This document shows, one piece after another, positions 9,358 through 17,527 of a DNA stretch of 64,000 bases (the stretch's first letter is position 1; each line of letters opens with the position of its first letter). Position numbers and translations under genes: made by a program. Under the pieces are notes generated by a model that searched no databases, was not told where the DNA came from, and saw only the letters and a program-made list of their open reading frames with translations. Source of the stretch: RHLJ01 sp965247355 (GTDB lineage: Bacteria > Bacteroidota > Rhodothermia > Balneolales > Balneolaceae); assembly GCA_965247355.1 (NCBI GenBank), contig OZ252011.1, positions 1,736,001 to 1,800,000 of the forward strand, read 5' to 3'.

Positions 9358-9540
9358 TGATAAGCCAAATACCTGACTCCCCGAGACTCACGTCACAGTA
9401 AAGGAAATCAAATATGCCGAAGGGGAAGGCATAGTTGGTTAACGGGTGCCCAACCCAGCGAATCTATTCGGAGCGTTTCTTCAAATTATGATTCTTGGGT
9501 TTGTCAGGGGAAAACTAATACCCCCGGATAAATCCGGGGG
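9345..9540 (+). ncRNA. candidate structured RNA (unclassified), possible riboswitch or small RNA
   Basis: This non-coding stretch shows several nested complementarities. CCTGAC (9372-9377) pairs with GTCAGG (9503-9508). TATGCC (9413-9418) pairs with GGCATA (9428-9433) around a GAAGGGGAA loop. A long arm is formed by AACCCA plus GAATC (9452-9464) with GATTC plus TGGGTT (9490-9501). The outer ends, 9345-9357 and 9521-9533, can pair at 11 of 13 positions. The unit ends at the strong hairpin of 9521-9540. I compared it from memory with 6S, SRP, tmRNA, RNase P and the common riboswitches and saw no convincing match. The strand is taken from the terminator position and from the downstream cupin gene, and is inferred. 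Confidence 0.5.
9521..9540 (+). terminator. strong intrinsic-terminator-like hairpin
   Basis: CCCCCGGA (9521-9528) and TCCGGGGG (9533-9540) form a perfect 8-bp stem with a TAAA loop, followed by TTATTT. The U-tract is short but the stem is very stable. It lies 55 bp upstream of the cupin ATG, so it either ends the RNA at 9345-9540 or acts as an attenuator for the cupin gene. Confidence 0.65.
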
Positions 9541-9595
9541 TTATTTAAATTCCTGCTTCTTCATCATTATCTTCTGAAGAATTAAATTTAGCGGA

Positions 9596-10102
9596 ATGGT
9601 TACCAGAGTAAAACAACTAGTCGAAAAGCTTGATCTTCAGGAACATGTTGAGGGTGGTTTCTACAAAGAAACTTATCGAAGTGAAGGAATTATCAAAAAA
9701 GGCAGTACACCAGTAGGCTTTGAAAGTGACCGTAACTATAGTACCGGGATTTATTTTTTACTTACCTCTGATAACTTCTCTGCTTTTCATCGGATAAAAC
9801 AGGATGAAATGTGGCATTTTTATGAAGGCTCTCCCCTTACTATTCATATGATTGATGAAGGAGGCAACTATTCCTTTCACCGGCTTGGACTTGATTTAGA
9901 AAACCATGAAGAGCCTCAATTCACTGTTCCAAAGAATGTGTGGTTTGCCTCCGAAGTCGAAGATCCTAATACCTATTGTTTAACAGGATGTACGGTCTCC
10001 CCTGGCTTTGATTTTGCTGACTTTGAACTAGCTGAACGTAAGAAATTAATTGAAGCCTACCCCGAGCATAAAGAAGTGATTCATCGGTTAACCAGGTTTT
10101 AA
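9596..10102 (+). CDS. cupin domain-containing protein, DUF985 (cupin_5) family
   Basis: The 168-aa protein matches the DUF985/cupin_5 family. Visible features are LVEKLDLQEHVEGGFYKETYRS near the N-terminus split by the usual short spacer, YFLLTSDNFSAFHRI, the cupin motif around DEMWHFYEGSPL, and the late WFASEVED and TVSPGFDFADFELA segments. Members are small single-domain cupins of unknown substrate. It is a single gene. A hairpin terminator follows the stop, and the structured RNA candidate lies just upstream and may control it. Confidence 0.88.
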   Translation: MVTRVKQLVEKLDLQEHVEGGFYKETYRSEGIIKKGSTPVGFESDRNYSTGIYFLLTSDNFSAFHRIKQDEMWHFYEGSPLTIHMIDEGGNYSFHRLGLDLENHEEPQFTVPKNVWFASEVEDPNTYCLTGCTVSPGFDFADFELAERKKLIEAYPEHKEVIHRLTRF

Positions 10103-10115
10103 ACGAGATATAAAA

Positions 10116-10145
10116 AAAGCCGTTCACTTTTTAGCGAACGGCTTT
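10116..10145. terminator. bidirectional intrinsic terminator
   Basis: AAAGCCGTTC (10116-10125) pairs perfectly with GAACGGCTTT (10136-10145). An A-run on the left and T's on the right let it serve both the cupin gene (+) and the LVIVD gene (-). A near copy follows the second LVIVD gene at 12248-12273. Confidence 0.85.
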
Positions 10146-10168
10146 CAAAATTAGTCAATTTGATTTTC

Positions 10169-12157
10169 TTACATCGAAGCCAAATCTTTTAGAGTATCGG
10201 CTAGTTTACTCACTTTTTCTGAATCATTGGCCATACTTGCCATTTCTCCAACTTCTTCTGCAAGCTGGGCAAAAAGTTTAGTTTTCGCTTTTCCTGAAGC
10301 AACATCCGCATTTGCCAGTCCCTGACGAACTGCTGTTATACTGGTGTCGTCCAAACCATTATCACGATCTAACTGGTCTACATAAGCTTTCGCTAGTGCC
10401 GGAGTTGATGGCCATTTGAACATCGGATTTCCCTGAGCATTCAAGTAGTCCAACTTAACAGTATTTGCAGCAGCAATTTCATTTTCCGTTAAATATGGAC
10501 TCGGTGCTAATTCAAAAATATCTAATCCTCTGGATATTTCAGAATTCACAATAACTCCATTGTACCAGTACACTGACCAGCTTCCACCACTTCCCATACG
10601 GTCTGCGCGAACGGGCCCGCGATCATGGAACGCAATCTCAACCGGATTGGCTTTGTCGGTCCAGTCAAATATGGAAATCCCCCCTTGATACCATGATTGA
10701 ACCATAATATCACGTCCCGGTACCGGAATCATAGATCCATTATGAGCCACACAGTTTTCCTGAGGGGTTTGTGGTGCCGGCAATTTGTAATAGCTTTGGA
10801 AAACTAATTTTCCGTCTTCGATAGTAAATATCGCATTTGCTCCCCACTCATATGGGTCAGTTTCACGGCATTTTGGCTGTCCACCTCCACCCCACTCGTC
10901 GGTAAACAATACAGCACTTCCATCATTTGTGAAAGTTGCAGAGTGCCAGTATGAGAAGTTAGAATCTGCTACCGCATCAATTCTTTTTGGATTTACCGGA
11001 TCAGAGATATCCAGCAATAAACCATATCCTTCACATGCCCCACCAGCTAACCCGATTTCAGGGTATAATGTGATATCATGACACTGATCCGGACCACGAT
11101 TATCATCTCCACCGCTTCCGAACATTTCATTAATCATAGCAGTTGCATTTTCACGTAAATAAAGAGTATCTACAGCATTTGGAGTTGCACCATCACCTGC
11201 CCTTTCCTGAGCAATATTGCTGAGCAACCTACCTGCAAATCCATTTGAAAGAACTCTTTCCTGGCCACCTCTTTCATAGGTGAACGCTCCATTTGCTTTA
11301 GCAATTCTCATCGCTTCTATATCTGCTGGAGCTAAACCGTGAGTTGGAGGAGCAGTTAAATCTTCGAAAATTCTTGGAGAGCTAACTATAGCTGCGTCCG
11401 TTGGCGAATCGAGAGGAACTTTTATTACCTCAATTCTGAATAAGGCTGAATTTGGGTCTTCTTCAGGAGCAAAGTCTGTACATCCAGGTAGCTCTTCTTC
11501 CGGACGAACAGAAGCGGAACCGGAAACATACACGTATACGTTTTCATCATCTTCAGGGTCTTTTAACACAGAGTGTGTATGTGAACCGCGACAAGTTTGT
11601 ACATTGGCAATGTACTTTGGGTCTTCAATATCAGCAATATCAAAAATTCGAATACCTCTAAGTCGTTCTTCACTTACCGCTTCCTGAACGCCCTGAGTAC
11701 CGCAATCCAAACGTCCACTATATCCTTCACCAGAAACAAACATCAGATCTCCGTAAACAGATACGTCACTTTGAGAAGCCGGACATATGTAGTCTTTTAC
11801 CAACACCGGCTGCTCGGGATTTGAAATATCCCAGATAATCACACCATTATAATTTCCTTGAATAGCGTATTTCCCTTTGAAAGCTAAATCAGAGCTAGTT
11901 ACCCCGACAAAATCTTCTGGTGGAGGTGTTGTGGAAAGCATTTCCAGATTCCAGATCGCCTCTTCTGCATCAAAGAGCCCGGCTTCTAAGCCAACACGAG
12001 GATCTGGAGTTGGAGGAGTTACTTCATCAATTGGTGCCACTTCTGGTGCAGTAAAATCGGCCTGTACCATTGGTCCTTTTGGAGCGCATCCATAGGCGGT
12101 CACCAATACTGCAAGTAGCGTAAGCAGTAACAGGTTTTTCATTGAATAGTTTTTCAT
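10169..12157 (-). CDS. LVIVD repeat-containing lipoprotein (copy 2 of a tandem pair)
   Basis: The 662-aa product has a lipoprotein signal ending YGC (Cys24) and a proline-rich linker, followed by a series of LVIVD-type repeats. The repeat units look like YAIQGNYNGVIIWDISNPEQP, then a run ending VDVSVYGDLMFVSG-like, and GIRIFDIADIEDPKYIANV. Such repeats form beta-propeller blades and are found on the cell surface; the biochemical role is unknown. The last 60 residues are helical, alanine-rich and almost identical to those of the neighbour copy. It is preceded by the copy's terminator at 12248-12273, so it likely has its own promoter in 12158-12247. Confidence 0.85.
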   Translation of the reverse strand: MKNYSMKNLLLLTLLAVLVTAYGCAPKGPMVQADFTAPEVAPIDEVTPPTPDPRVGLEAGLFDAEEAIWNLEMLSTTPPPEDFVGVTSSDLAFKGKYAIQGNYNGVIIWDISNPEQPVLVKDYICPASQSDVSVYGDLMFVSGEGYSGRLDCGTQGVQEAVSEERLRGIRIFDIADIEDPKYIANVQTCRGSHTHSVLKDPEDDENVYVYVSGSASVRPEEELPGCTDFAPEEDPNSALFRIEVIKVPLDSPTDAAIVSSPRIFEDLTAPPTHGLAPADIEAMRIAKANGAFTYERGGQERVLSNGFAGRLLSNIAQERAGDGATPNAVDTLYLRENATAMINEMFGSGGDDNRGPDQCHDITLYPEIGLAGGACEGYGLLLDISDPVNPKRIDAVADSNFSYWHSATFTNDGSAVLFTDEWGGGGQPKCRETDPYEWGANAIFTIEDGKLVFQSYYKLPAPQTPQENCVAHNGSMIPVPGRDIMVQSWYQGGISIFDWTDKANPVEIAFHDRGPVRADRMGSGGSWSVYWYNGVIVNSEISRGLDIFELAPSPYLTENEIAAANTVKLDYLNAQGNPMFKWPSTPALAKAYVDQLDRDNGLDDTSITAVRQGLANADVASGKAKTKLFAQLAEEVGEMASMANDSEKVSKLADTLKDLASM

Positions 12158-12247
12158 ACGTGTATTGGTAAGTTATTTGTTGGTTTTGATATCAGTTAAA
12201 ATTCAGCGCCGGACTTCCTCACACAACTCTGGATTATGTATCTAAAA

Positions 12248-12273
12248 AGCCGTTCACTTTTCAGCGAACGGCT
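12248..12273 (-). terminator. intrinsic terminator of the upstream LVIVD gene
   Basis: AGCCGTTC (12248-12255) and GAACGGCT (12266-12273) form the stem; on the minus strand a T-run (TTTTT) follows. The stem is the same as that of the terminator at 10116-10145, showing that the duplication of the LVIVD genes included the terminator. Confidence 0.8.
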
Positions 12274-12298
12274 ATCAAATTCAGATCATCTTAGCTTG

Positions 12299-14296
12299 TT
12301 ACATTGAAGCAAGGTCTTTAAGCGTATCAGCTAGCTTGCTCACTTTTTCAGAATCATTTGCCATGCTTGCCATTTCTCCGACTTCTTCTGCTAACTGAGC
12401 AAATAGTTTAGTCTTCGCTTTTCCTGAAGCAACATCAGCATTAGCTAGTCCCTGTCGAACTGCCATAATACTTGTATCGTCCAAACCATTATCTCGCTCT
12501 AATTGATCTACATAGGCTTTTGCAAGTACCGGAGTTGATGGCCATTCAAACATTGGATGTCCCTGAGCATTTAAATAATCCAGCTTAACAGTTTTTGAAG
12601 CTGCAATTTCATTTTCTGTTAAAAACGGACTTGGAGCCAGATCGAAAATATCTAAGCCACGTGCAATCTCTGAATTTACAATCATACCGTTGTACCAGTA
12701 TACAGACCAACTTCCACCGGATTGCATTCTTTCTGCTGAAACAGGTCCACGGTCATGAAAAGCAATCTCTACAGGGTTTGAACGATCTGTCCAGTCAAAT
12801 ACTGAGATACCACCCTGATACCATGATTGAACCATAATATCTCGTCCCGGAACAGGAATCATAGAACCGTTGTGAGCTACACAGTTTTCAGTTGCTGATT
12901 GTACTCCCGGAATTTTATAGTAACTCTGAAATTCAAGCTGATTGTCATCTGAAATGGTAAAGATAGCATTCGCTCCCCACTCATAAGGATCGGTATCCTG
13001 GCATTTGGCTCCACCGCCTCCGCCCCATTCGTCAGTGAATAATACAGCACTTCCATCATTGGTAAATGTAGCTGAGTGCCAGTATGAAAAATTAGAATCT
13101 GCTACCGCATCAATTCGAACTGGGTTAACCGGATCTGTGATATCCAAAAGTAAACCATAGCCTTCGCAAGCGCCACCTGCTAAACCAATTTCCGGATATA
13201 ATGTTATATCATGGCATTGATCCGGACCCGGCTCATCTCCATCACTCTCGGTAACGCCGCGTAGCTCATCTACAATTGCCTGTATATTCTCACGAAGGTA
13301 TGTACTATCCTCTGCGGTTGGTTCTTCGCCTCCACGTTCTTCAACAATTCTGGTCAACTGAGCTTTAACAAGGTTATCATTGGCAACCTGTAAAAATGGG
13401 CCTACAATAGTTTCGATAATAAATGGGAAACTTCCTTCAGCATAAAGCTCATTATAACGCTCTTTTTCTGCTGGTGTCAATCCATGCTGAGGAGCTTTTG
13501 TAAGGTCTTCAAAAATTCGTGGTGAACTTACGATAGCTGCTTCTGTTGGGTTATCCAGAGGTACTTTGATGACTTCAATTCTGAATAAGGCAGAATTCGG
13601 ATCATCCTCATCTGTTGAACATCCTGGTAATTCTTCATTAGAACGTACAGGAGCTGAACCTGAAACATATACATATACATTGTCATCATCTTCAGGATCT
13701 TTTAAAACAGAATGCGTGTGCGAACCACGGCAGGTTTGTACATTAGCAATATATTCCGGCTCTTCAATATTTGTGATATCAAAAATTCGAATTCCCCGGA
13801 GTCTTTCTTCACTTACTGCTTCCTGAACTCCTTCAGTTCCGCAATCGAGTCTTCCACTGAATCCTTCACCTGAAACAAATAATAGATTATCATAAACAGA
13901 AACATCACTTTGTGAAGCAGGACATAAATAATCCTTGACCAATACTGGTTCCTGAGGGTTAGAAATATCCCAGATAATCACACCATTGTAATTACCTTGA
14001 AAAGCATAGTTCCCTTTGAAAGCCAGGTCAGAGTTAGTTACTCCTACAAAATCTTCAGGAGGGGTAGTTGTGGAAACTAATTCCATATTCCAGATTGCTT
14101 CTTCTGCATCAAAAAGTCCTGCTCCAAGTCCTTCACGAGGATCTGGAGTTGGTATTACAGCCTCACTTAATGGGGCTACTTCAGGGGCATTAACTGGTGC
14201 CTGAACCATAGGTCCTTTAGGAGCACAACCATAAGCGGTTACCAGCACAGCAAGTAGCGTTAGAACTGATAAATTTTTCATTGAATAGTTTTTCAT
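12299..14296 (-). CDS. LVIVD repeat-containing lipoprotein (copy 1 of a tandem pair)
   Basis: This 665-aa protein is a close paralogue of the product of 10169-12157. The first 25 residues and the last 60 are nearly identical, and the blades are strongly conserved. The main divergence is a central insert (about residues 265-340) that differs in sequence and length between the copies. It has the same lipobox (YGC). It lies 50 bp downstream of the DUF305 gene on the same strand, so those two probably form one transcript. The role is unknown; LVIVD propellers are thought to bind ligands or partners at the cell surface. Confidence 0.85.
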   Translation of the reverse strand: MKNYSMKNLSVLTLLAVLVTAYGCAPKGPMVQAPVNAPEVAPLSEAVIPTPDPREGLGAGLFDAEEAIWNMELVSTTTPPEDFVGVTNSDLAFKGNYAFQGNYNGVIIWDISNPQEPVLVKDYLCPASQSDVSVYDNLLFVSGEGFSGRLDCGTEGVQEAVSEERLRGIRIFDITNIEEPEYIANVQTCRGSHTHSVLKDPEDDDNVYVYVSGSAPVRSNEELPGCSTDEDDPNSALFRIEVIKVPLDNPTEAAIVSSPRIFEDLTKAPQHGLTPAEKERYNELYAEGSFPFIIETIVGPFLQVANDNLVKAQLTRIVEERGGEEPTAEDSTYLRENIQAIVDELRGVTESDGDEPGPDQCHDITLYPEIGLAGGACEGYGLLLDITDPVNPVRIDAVADSNFSYWHSATFTNDGSAVLFTDEWGGGGGAKCQDTDPYEWGANAIFTISDDNQLEFQSYYKIPGVQSATENCVAHNGSMIPVPGRDIMVQSWYQGGISVFDWTDRSNPVEIAFHDRGPVSAERMQSGGSWSVYWYNGMIVNSEIARGLDIFDLAPSPFLTENEIAASKTVKLDYLNAQGHPMFEWPSTPVLAKAYVDQLERDNGLDDTSIMAVRQGLANADVASGKAKTKLFAQLAEEVGEMASMANDSEKVSKLADTLKDLASM

Positions 14297-14346
14297 ACTT
14301 GAGTTAGTAGGTTTTTATTAGTTAAAATTTCTTTGCAGATGAGTAA

Positions 14347-15054
14347 TCAAAACTCATTAAGGCTTAGATTTCGAAGCATTAATTTCATCCGCTCAATCTC
14401 GGTAATTTGATCCACATTTATATCTGTTGCAAGTCGAAAGGCCCCCTCATCCTGAACAGCTCCGTCAGTAGCAATTAATTTTTCCACCATACTAACGGCT
14501 CCCTGATGATGCTGAATCATATAGGTTAGAAACAGTCGGTCAAATTCTTCACCTTTTGCTTCTGATAACTCCACAAGCTGGTCCTGGGTAAGCATTCCCT
14601 GCATATTCATATGGTCATGGTGATCTCCAACACCGTGAATCATGAGCATCAAACCATCAATATGAACTTCAGGCACCGGTTGATCCCTGTCCCTGAGCCA
14701 TGTTTGCATAAGAGCAATTTCATCTTTTTGGGCATTGATGATTCTGGCTGCTAGTATTTGAACCTGAGAACTGGCATTATTCTTTGGAGCCAGATCAGAC
14801 ATGATCAGCGCCTGGGCATGGTGACCAATCATATTGGTCATAAAATCGACATCAGCCTGGGTAAAATTCATTCTGGAACTATCAATTCGGGCCCAGTATA
14901 ATTCTTCGAGCTCTTCAGTTGAAGGGGAAGCTGTGCTTTGCTGAGTAGTTTCTACTGATGATGATTGCGTAGTTGTTGGCTGTGTACTTTTACAGGCGAA
15001 TGCGAAAATTCCAATAATTGCTATTACAAATAACTTAATACTCTTATTTCTCAC
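14347..15054 (-). CDS. DUF305 family lipoprotein
   Basis: The 235-aa product starts at GTG and has a lipobox (AFAC, Cys21) followed by a Ser/Thr/Gln linker. The two halves carry the DUF305 signatures: DFMTNMIGHHAQALIMSDLA (residues 69-88) and YMIQHHQGAVSMVEKL in the second half, each with an HH pair and flanking methionines. The family folds as a ferritin-like four-helix bundle and is often linked to copper, which is inferred from the His/Met pattern. A Met/His-rich insert (HDHMNMQGM) separates the halves. It heads the LVIVD locus. Confidence 0.88.
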   Translation of the reverse strand: MRNKSIKLFVIAIIGIFAFACKSTQPTTTQSSSVETTQQSTASPSTEELEELYWARIDSSRMNFTQADVDFMTNMIGHHAQALIMSDLAPKNNASSQVQILAARIINAQKDEIALMQTWLRDRDQPVPEVHIDGLMLMIHGVGDHHDHMNMQGMLTQDQLVELSEAKGEEFDRLFLTYMIQHHQGAVSMVEKLIATDGAVQDEGAFRLATDINVDQITEIERMKLMLRNLSLNEF

Positions 15055-15283
15055 AGTTAATTAACTTTTTTATTTAGAAATCTCTGATTGCTTTACTTTT
15101 GCCTATAATAACCCCAATCTTCGAAAAAAACCATGTTTAGAAGGATAGCTCAAAAAATTTTTACGTTATTTCTATCCTTTTCTGACAGATTTGTTATAAA
15201 AGCTTTACTCATCTTAACCTCTCCTTATACCCCAATAATTTTTATATTCAACATTCAATCATTTTAAATCTAAAACCCTGACC
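15055..15283. promoter_or_regulatory. divergent promoter region between DUF305 and phosphoglucomutase
   Basis: This 229-bp AT-rich gap separates two divergent genes and must hold promoters for both. I see TTAATTAA-type sequence at the DUF305 end, but no clear operator palindrome or gene. Confidence 0.4.
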
Positions 15284-17020
15284 ATGAGTGCACTAGAACC
15301 TGCAGTAGAACAAAAAATTAATCGCTGGCTAAACGGTGGGTACGATGAAGAAACGAAAGCTGCAATTAGGGAAATGCTGGATAAAGAACAGCACACTGAA
15401 TTAACGGATGCATTCTATAAAGACCTTGAATTTGGAACCGGCGGTCTGCGCGGTATTATGGGGATTGGTTCAAACCGGGTAAACAAGTATACTTTTGGAG
15501 CTGCAACTCAGGGACTTAGCAATTTTTTGAAAAATACCTATCCCGATCAGGCTATAAAGGTAGCCATAGCCTACGATTGTAGAAATAATTCAGATACACT
15601 TGCTCAGGTTGTTGCAGATGTATTCTCAGCAAATGGTATTCACGTGTATTTTTTTGAGGCGCTTCGCCCAACACCCGAACTTTCTTTTGCCATTCGTGAA
15701 TTGGGTTGTCAGAGTGGCGTGGTGTTAACGGCCTCACATAATCCAAAAGAGTACAACGGATTTAAAGCCTATGGTTCAGACGGTGGCCAGTTTGTTGCTC
15801 CTTATGACAAAATGGTGATGGAAGAGGTTCAAAAAATCTCCAATGTAGACGATATTAAATTTGAAGGAGTACCCGATAACATCCAATTGATCGGAAAAGA
15901 TGTTGATAAATTGTTTTTAGATGAGCTTGTAAAGCTCTCAGTATCAAAAGATGCCATTAAGCGACAGAAAGATATTAGCATTGTGTTTTCTCCAATTCAC
16001 GGAACCGGTGGAGTTTCGGTCCCTCCTGCTCTGGAAGCTTATGGGTTTGAGAATGTAACTCTCGTGGAAGAGCAAATGGTTGTGGATGGTAACTTCCCTA
16101 CCGTTGTATATCCAAATCCAGAAGAACAAGATGCGTTAAGCATGGCTATGAACAAAGCTAAAGAAATTGACGCCGAACTCGTGATGGCTACCGATCCGGA
16201 TGCCGACCGTGTGGGAATTGCAGTAAAAAATGACAAAGGAGAATGGATTTTGTTCAACGGGAATATGACCGGAACACTGATCATCAATTACATGCTTACT
16301 GCATGGAAAAATGCCGGTAAATTAACGGGAAACCAGTACATCGTTAAAACCATTGTTACTTCATACCTTATCGATCGAATTGCTGAATCCTATGGAGTTG
16401 ATTGCTACAACACTCTTACCGGATTTAAATACATTGGTGAACTGATGACTGAACTGGAAGGAAAAAAGGAGTTCATAGCAGGTGGAGAAGAGAGTTATGG
16501 ATATTTGATTGGCGAGCACGTTCGTGATAAAGATGCGGTAGTTTCATCGGTAATTATTGCTGAAATGGCTGCTTACTATAAAGATCAGGGAAGCAGTTTA
16601 TTTGAAGCTTTGGTAGACATGTACGTTCAACACGGATTTTTCAAGGAAAGACTCGTCTCAGTAACCAAAAAAGGGAAATCTGGTGCAGAAGAAATTCAGC
16701 AAATGATGAAAGACTTCAGGAGTAACACTCCAAAAACTTTGGGCGGTTCTAAGGTTGTTGTTCTTAAAGATTATCAAAGTCAGGAAGAGAAAAATCTTGA
16801 GACGAATGAAATAACTCCTATAGAATTACCCAAGGCTAATGTGCTACAGTTTATCACCGAAGATGGCGGTATTATCTCAGCCCGACCTTCCGGTACAGAG
16901 CCTAAAATAAAGTTCTATTGTAGTGTAAATACCGATCTGGAAAGTGCTGATAAATATTATGAAACAGCTGCTTCTCTGGATTTTGTAATTGATGCAATAT
17001 TGAAGGACTTGGGTGTATAA
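15284..17020 (+). CDS. phosphoglucomutase/phosphomannomutase (alpha-D-phosphohexomutase)
   Basis: The 578-aa enzyme interconverts hexose-1- and hexose-6-phosphates. It shows the phosphoserine loop TASHNPKEYNGFKAY with the catalytic serine at about residue 149, the Mg2+ loop ATDPDADRVG (about 303-312), the sugar-binding GGEESYG (about 402-408) and the phosphate-binding RPSGTEPKIKFY near the C-terminus. The length fits the PgcA/PGM2-like group rather than the shorter ManB/GlmM enzymes. It is a single gene, followed by a small secreted protein gene. Confidence 0.94.
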   Translation: MSALEPAVEQKINRWLNGGYDEETKAAIREMLDKEQHTELTDAFYKDLEFGTGGLRGIMGIGSNRVNKYTFGAATQGLSNFLKNTYPDQAIKVAIAYDCRNNSDTLAQVVADVFSANGIHVYFFEALRPTPELSFAIRELGCQSGVVLTASHNPKEYNGFKAYGSDGGQFVAPYDKMVMEEVQKISNVDDIKFEGVPDNIQLIGKDVDKLFLDELVKLSVSKDAIKRQKDISIVFSPIHGTGGVSVPPALEAYGFENVTLVEEQMVVDGNFPTVVYPNPEEQDALSMAMNKAKEIDAELVMATDPDADRVGIAVKNDKGEWILFNGNMTGTLIINYMLTAWKNAGKLTGNQYIVKTIVTSYLIDRIAESYGVDCYNTLTGFKYIGELMTELEGKKEFIAGGEESYGYLIGEHVRDKDAVVSSVIIAEMAAYYKDQGSSLFEALVDMYVQHGFFKERLVSVTKKGKSGAEEIQQMMKDFRSNTPKTLGGSKVVVLKDYQSQEEKNLETNEITPIELPKANVLQFITEDGGIISARPSGTEPKIKFYCSVNTDLESADKYYETAASLDFVIDAILKDLGV

Positions 17021-17059
17021 AACCCTATATTAATACACTAATTAACACGGGGTAAATTT

Positions 17060-17491
17060 TTGAAAACTAATAAAATATGCTTGGCATGTTGCTTAATCGC
17101 TTTATCTACGATTTCTGCTCGTGCACAATCTTACACAGAAGTTGTTTGGAGCCAGATTCAGGACTCCTATGAAGAAAATGCCGAAATGGGTTATACGGTG
17201 AAAAACTATATTATCGGTATGATCCAGGAATCAGACGATAACACCTGGTCCTTTTATCTGGATTCCTCTAAGGAATACCTCTTCGAAGGTTTTTGTGACG
17301 AAGACTGTGAAGATCTGGATATGTATTTATATAACGATGAAGGAACAGAAATTGATAAAGATATTGAAGAGGATGACTACCCTTTATTTTTCTTTGAACC
17401 TAATGAATCAGGCAGATATAAGGTAAAGGTTACTATGTATTCATGTTCCGTAGAACCTTGCTATTTCGGATTAGCCATTTTTGAAAAATAA
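17060..17491 (+). CDS. small secreted protein, possible pre-peptidase-C-like beta domain
   Basis: The 143-aa product begins at a TTG (no ATG is available) preceded by GGGG about 9 bp upstream. It has a signal peptide ending ARAQ (about residue 23). The mature part is acidic and beta-rich, with a pattern (SFYLDSSKEYLF, DLDMYLYNDEGTEI, FEPNESGRYKVKVTM) resembling bacterial pre-peptidase C-terminal (PPC) beta-sandwich domains. Four cysteines, C97-C101-like and C-terminal CSVEPC, may form disulfides. I cannot assign a function. Confidence 0.65.
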   Translation: MKTNKICLACCLIALSTISARAQSYTEVVWSQIQDSYEENAEMGYTVKNYIIGMIQESDDNTWSFYLDSSKEYLFEGFCDEDCEDLDMYLYNDEGTEIDKDIEEDDYPLFFFEPNESGRYKVKVTMYSCSVEPCYFGLAIFEK

Positions 17492-17495
17492 ATCT

Positions 17496-17527
17496 AAAAA
17501 AGGGGCTTCAAAAAGCCCCTTTTTTTT
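17496..17527. terminator. bidirectional intrinsic terminator
   Basis: AGGGGCTT (17501-17508) and AAGCCCCT (17513-17520) form a perfect stem with a CAAA loop, flanked by A6 on the left and T7 on the right. It lies between convergent genes; the right T-run overlaps the stop codon of the TonB-dependent receptor. Confidence 0.93.

Noticed and set aside
9413..9460. tRNA-like D-arm (GTTGGTTAA) and lysine- or glycine-riboswitch-like GCCGAAGGGGAA
   Set aside because: No acceptor stem, anticodon arm or T-arm can be placed for a tRNA, and the other core elements of the lysine and glycine aptamers are missing.
9338..9540. tmRNA, SRP RNA or RNase P RNA
   Set aside because: None of the conserved core sequences of these RNAs is present, and the unit is too short for tmRNA or RNase P RNA.
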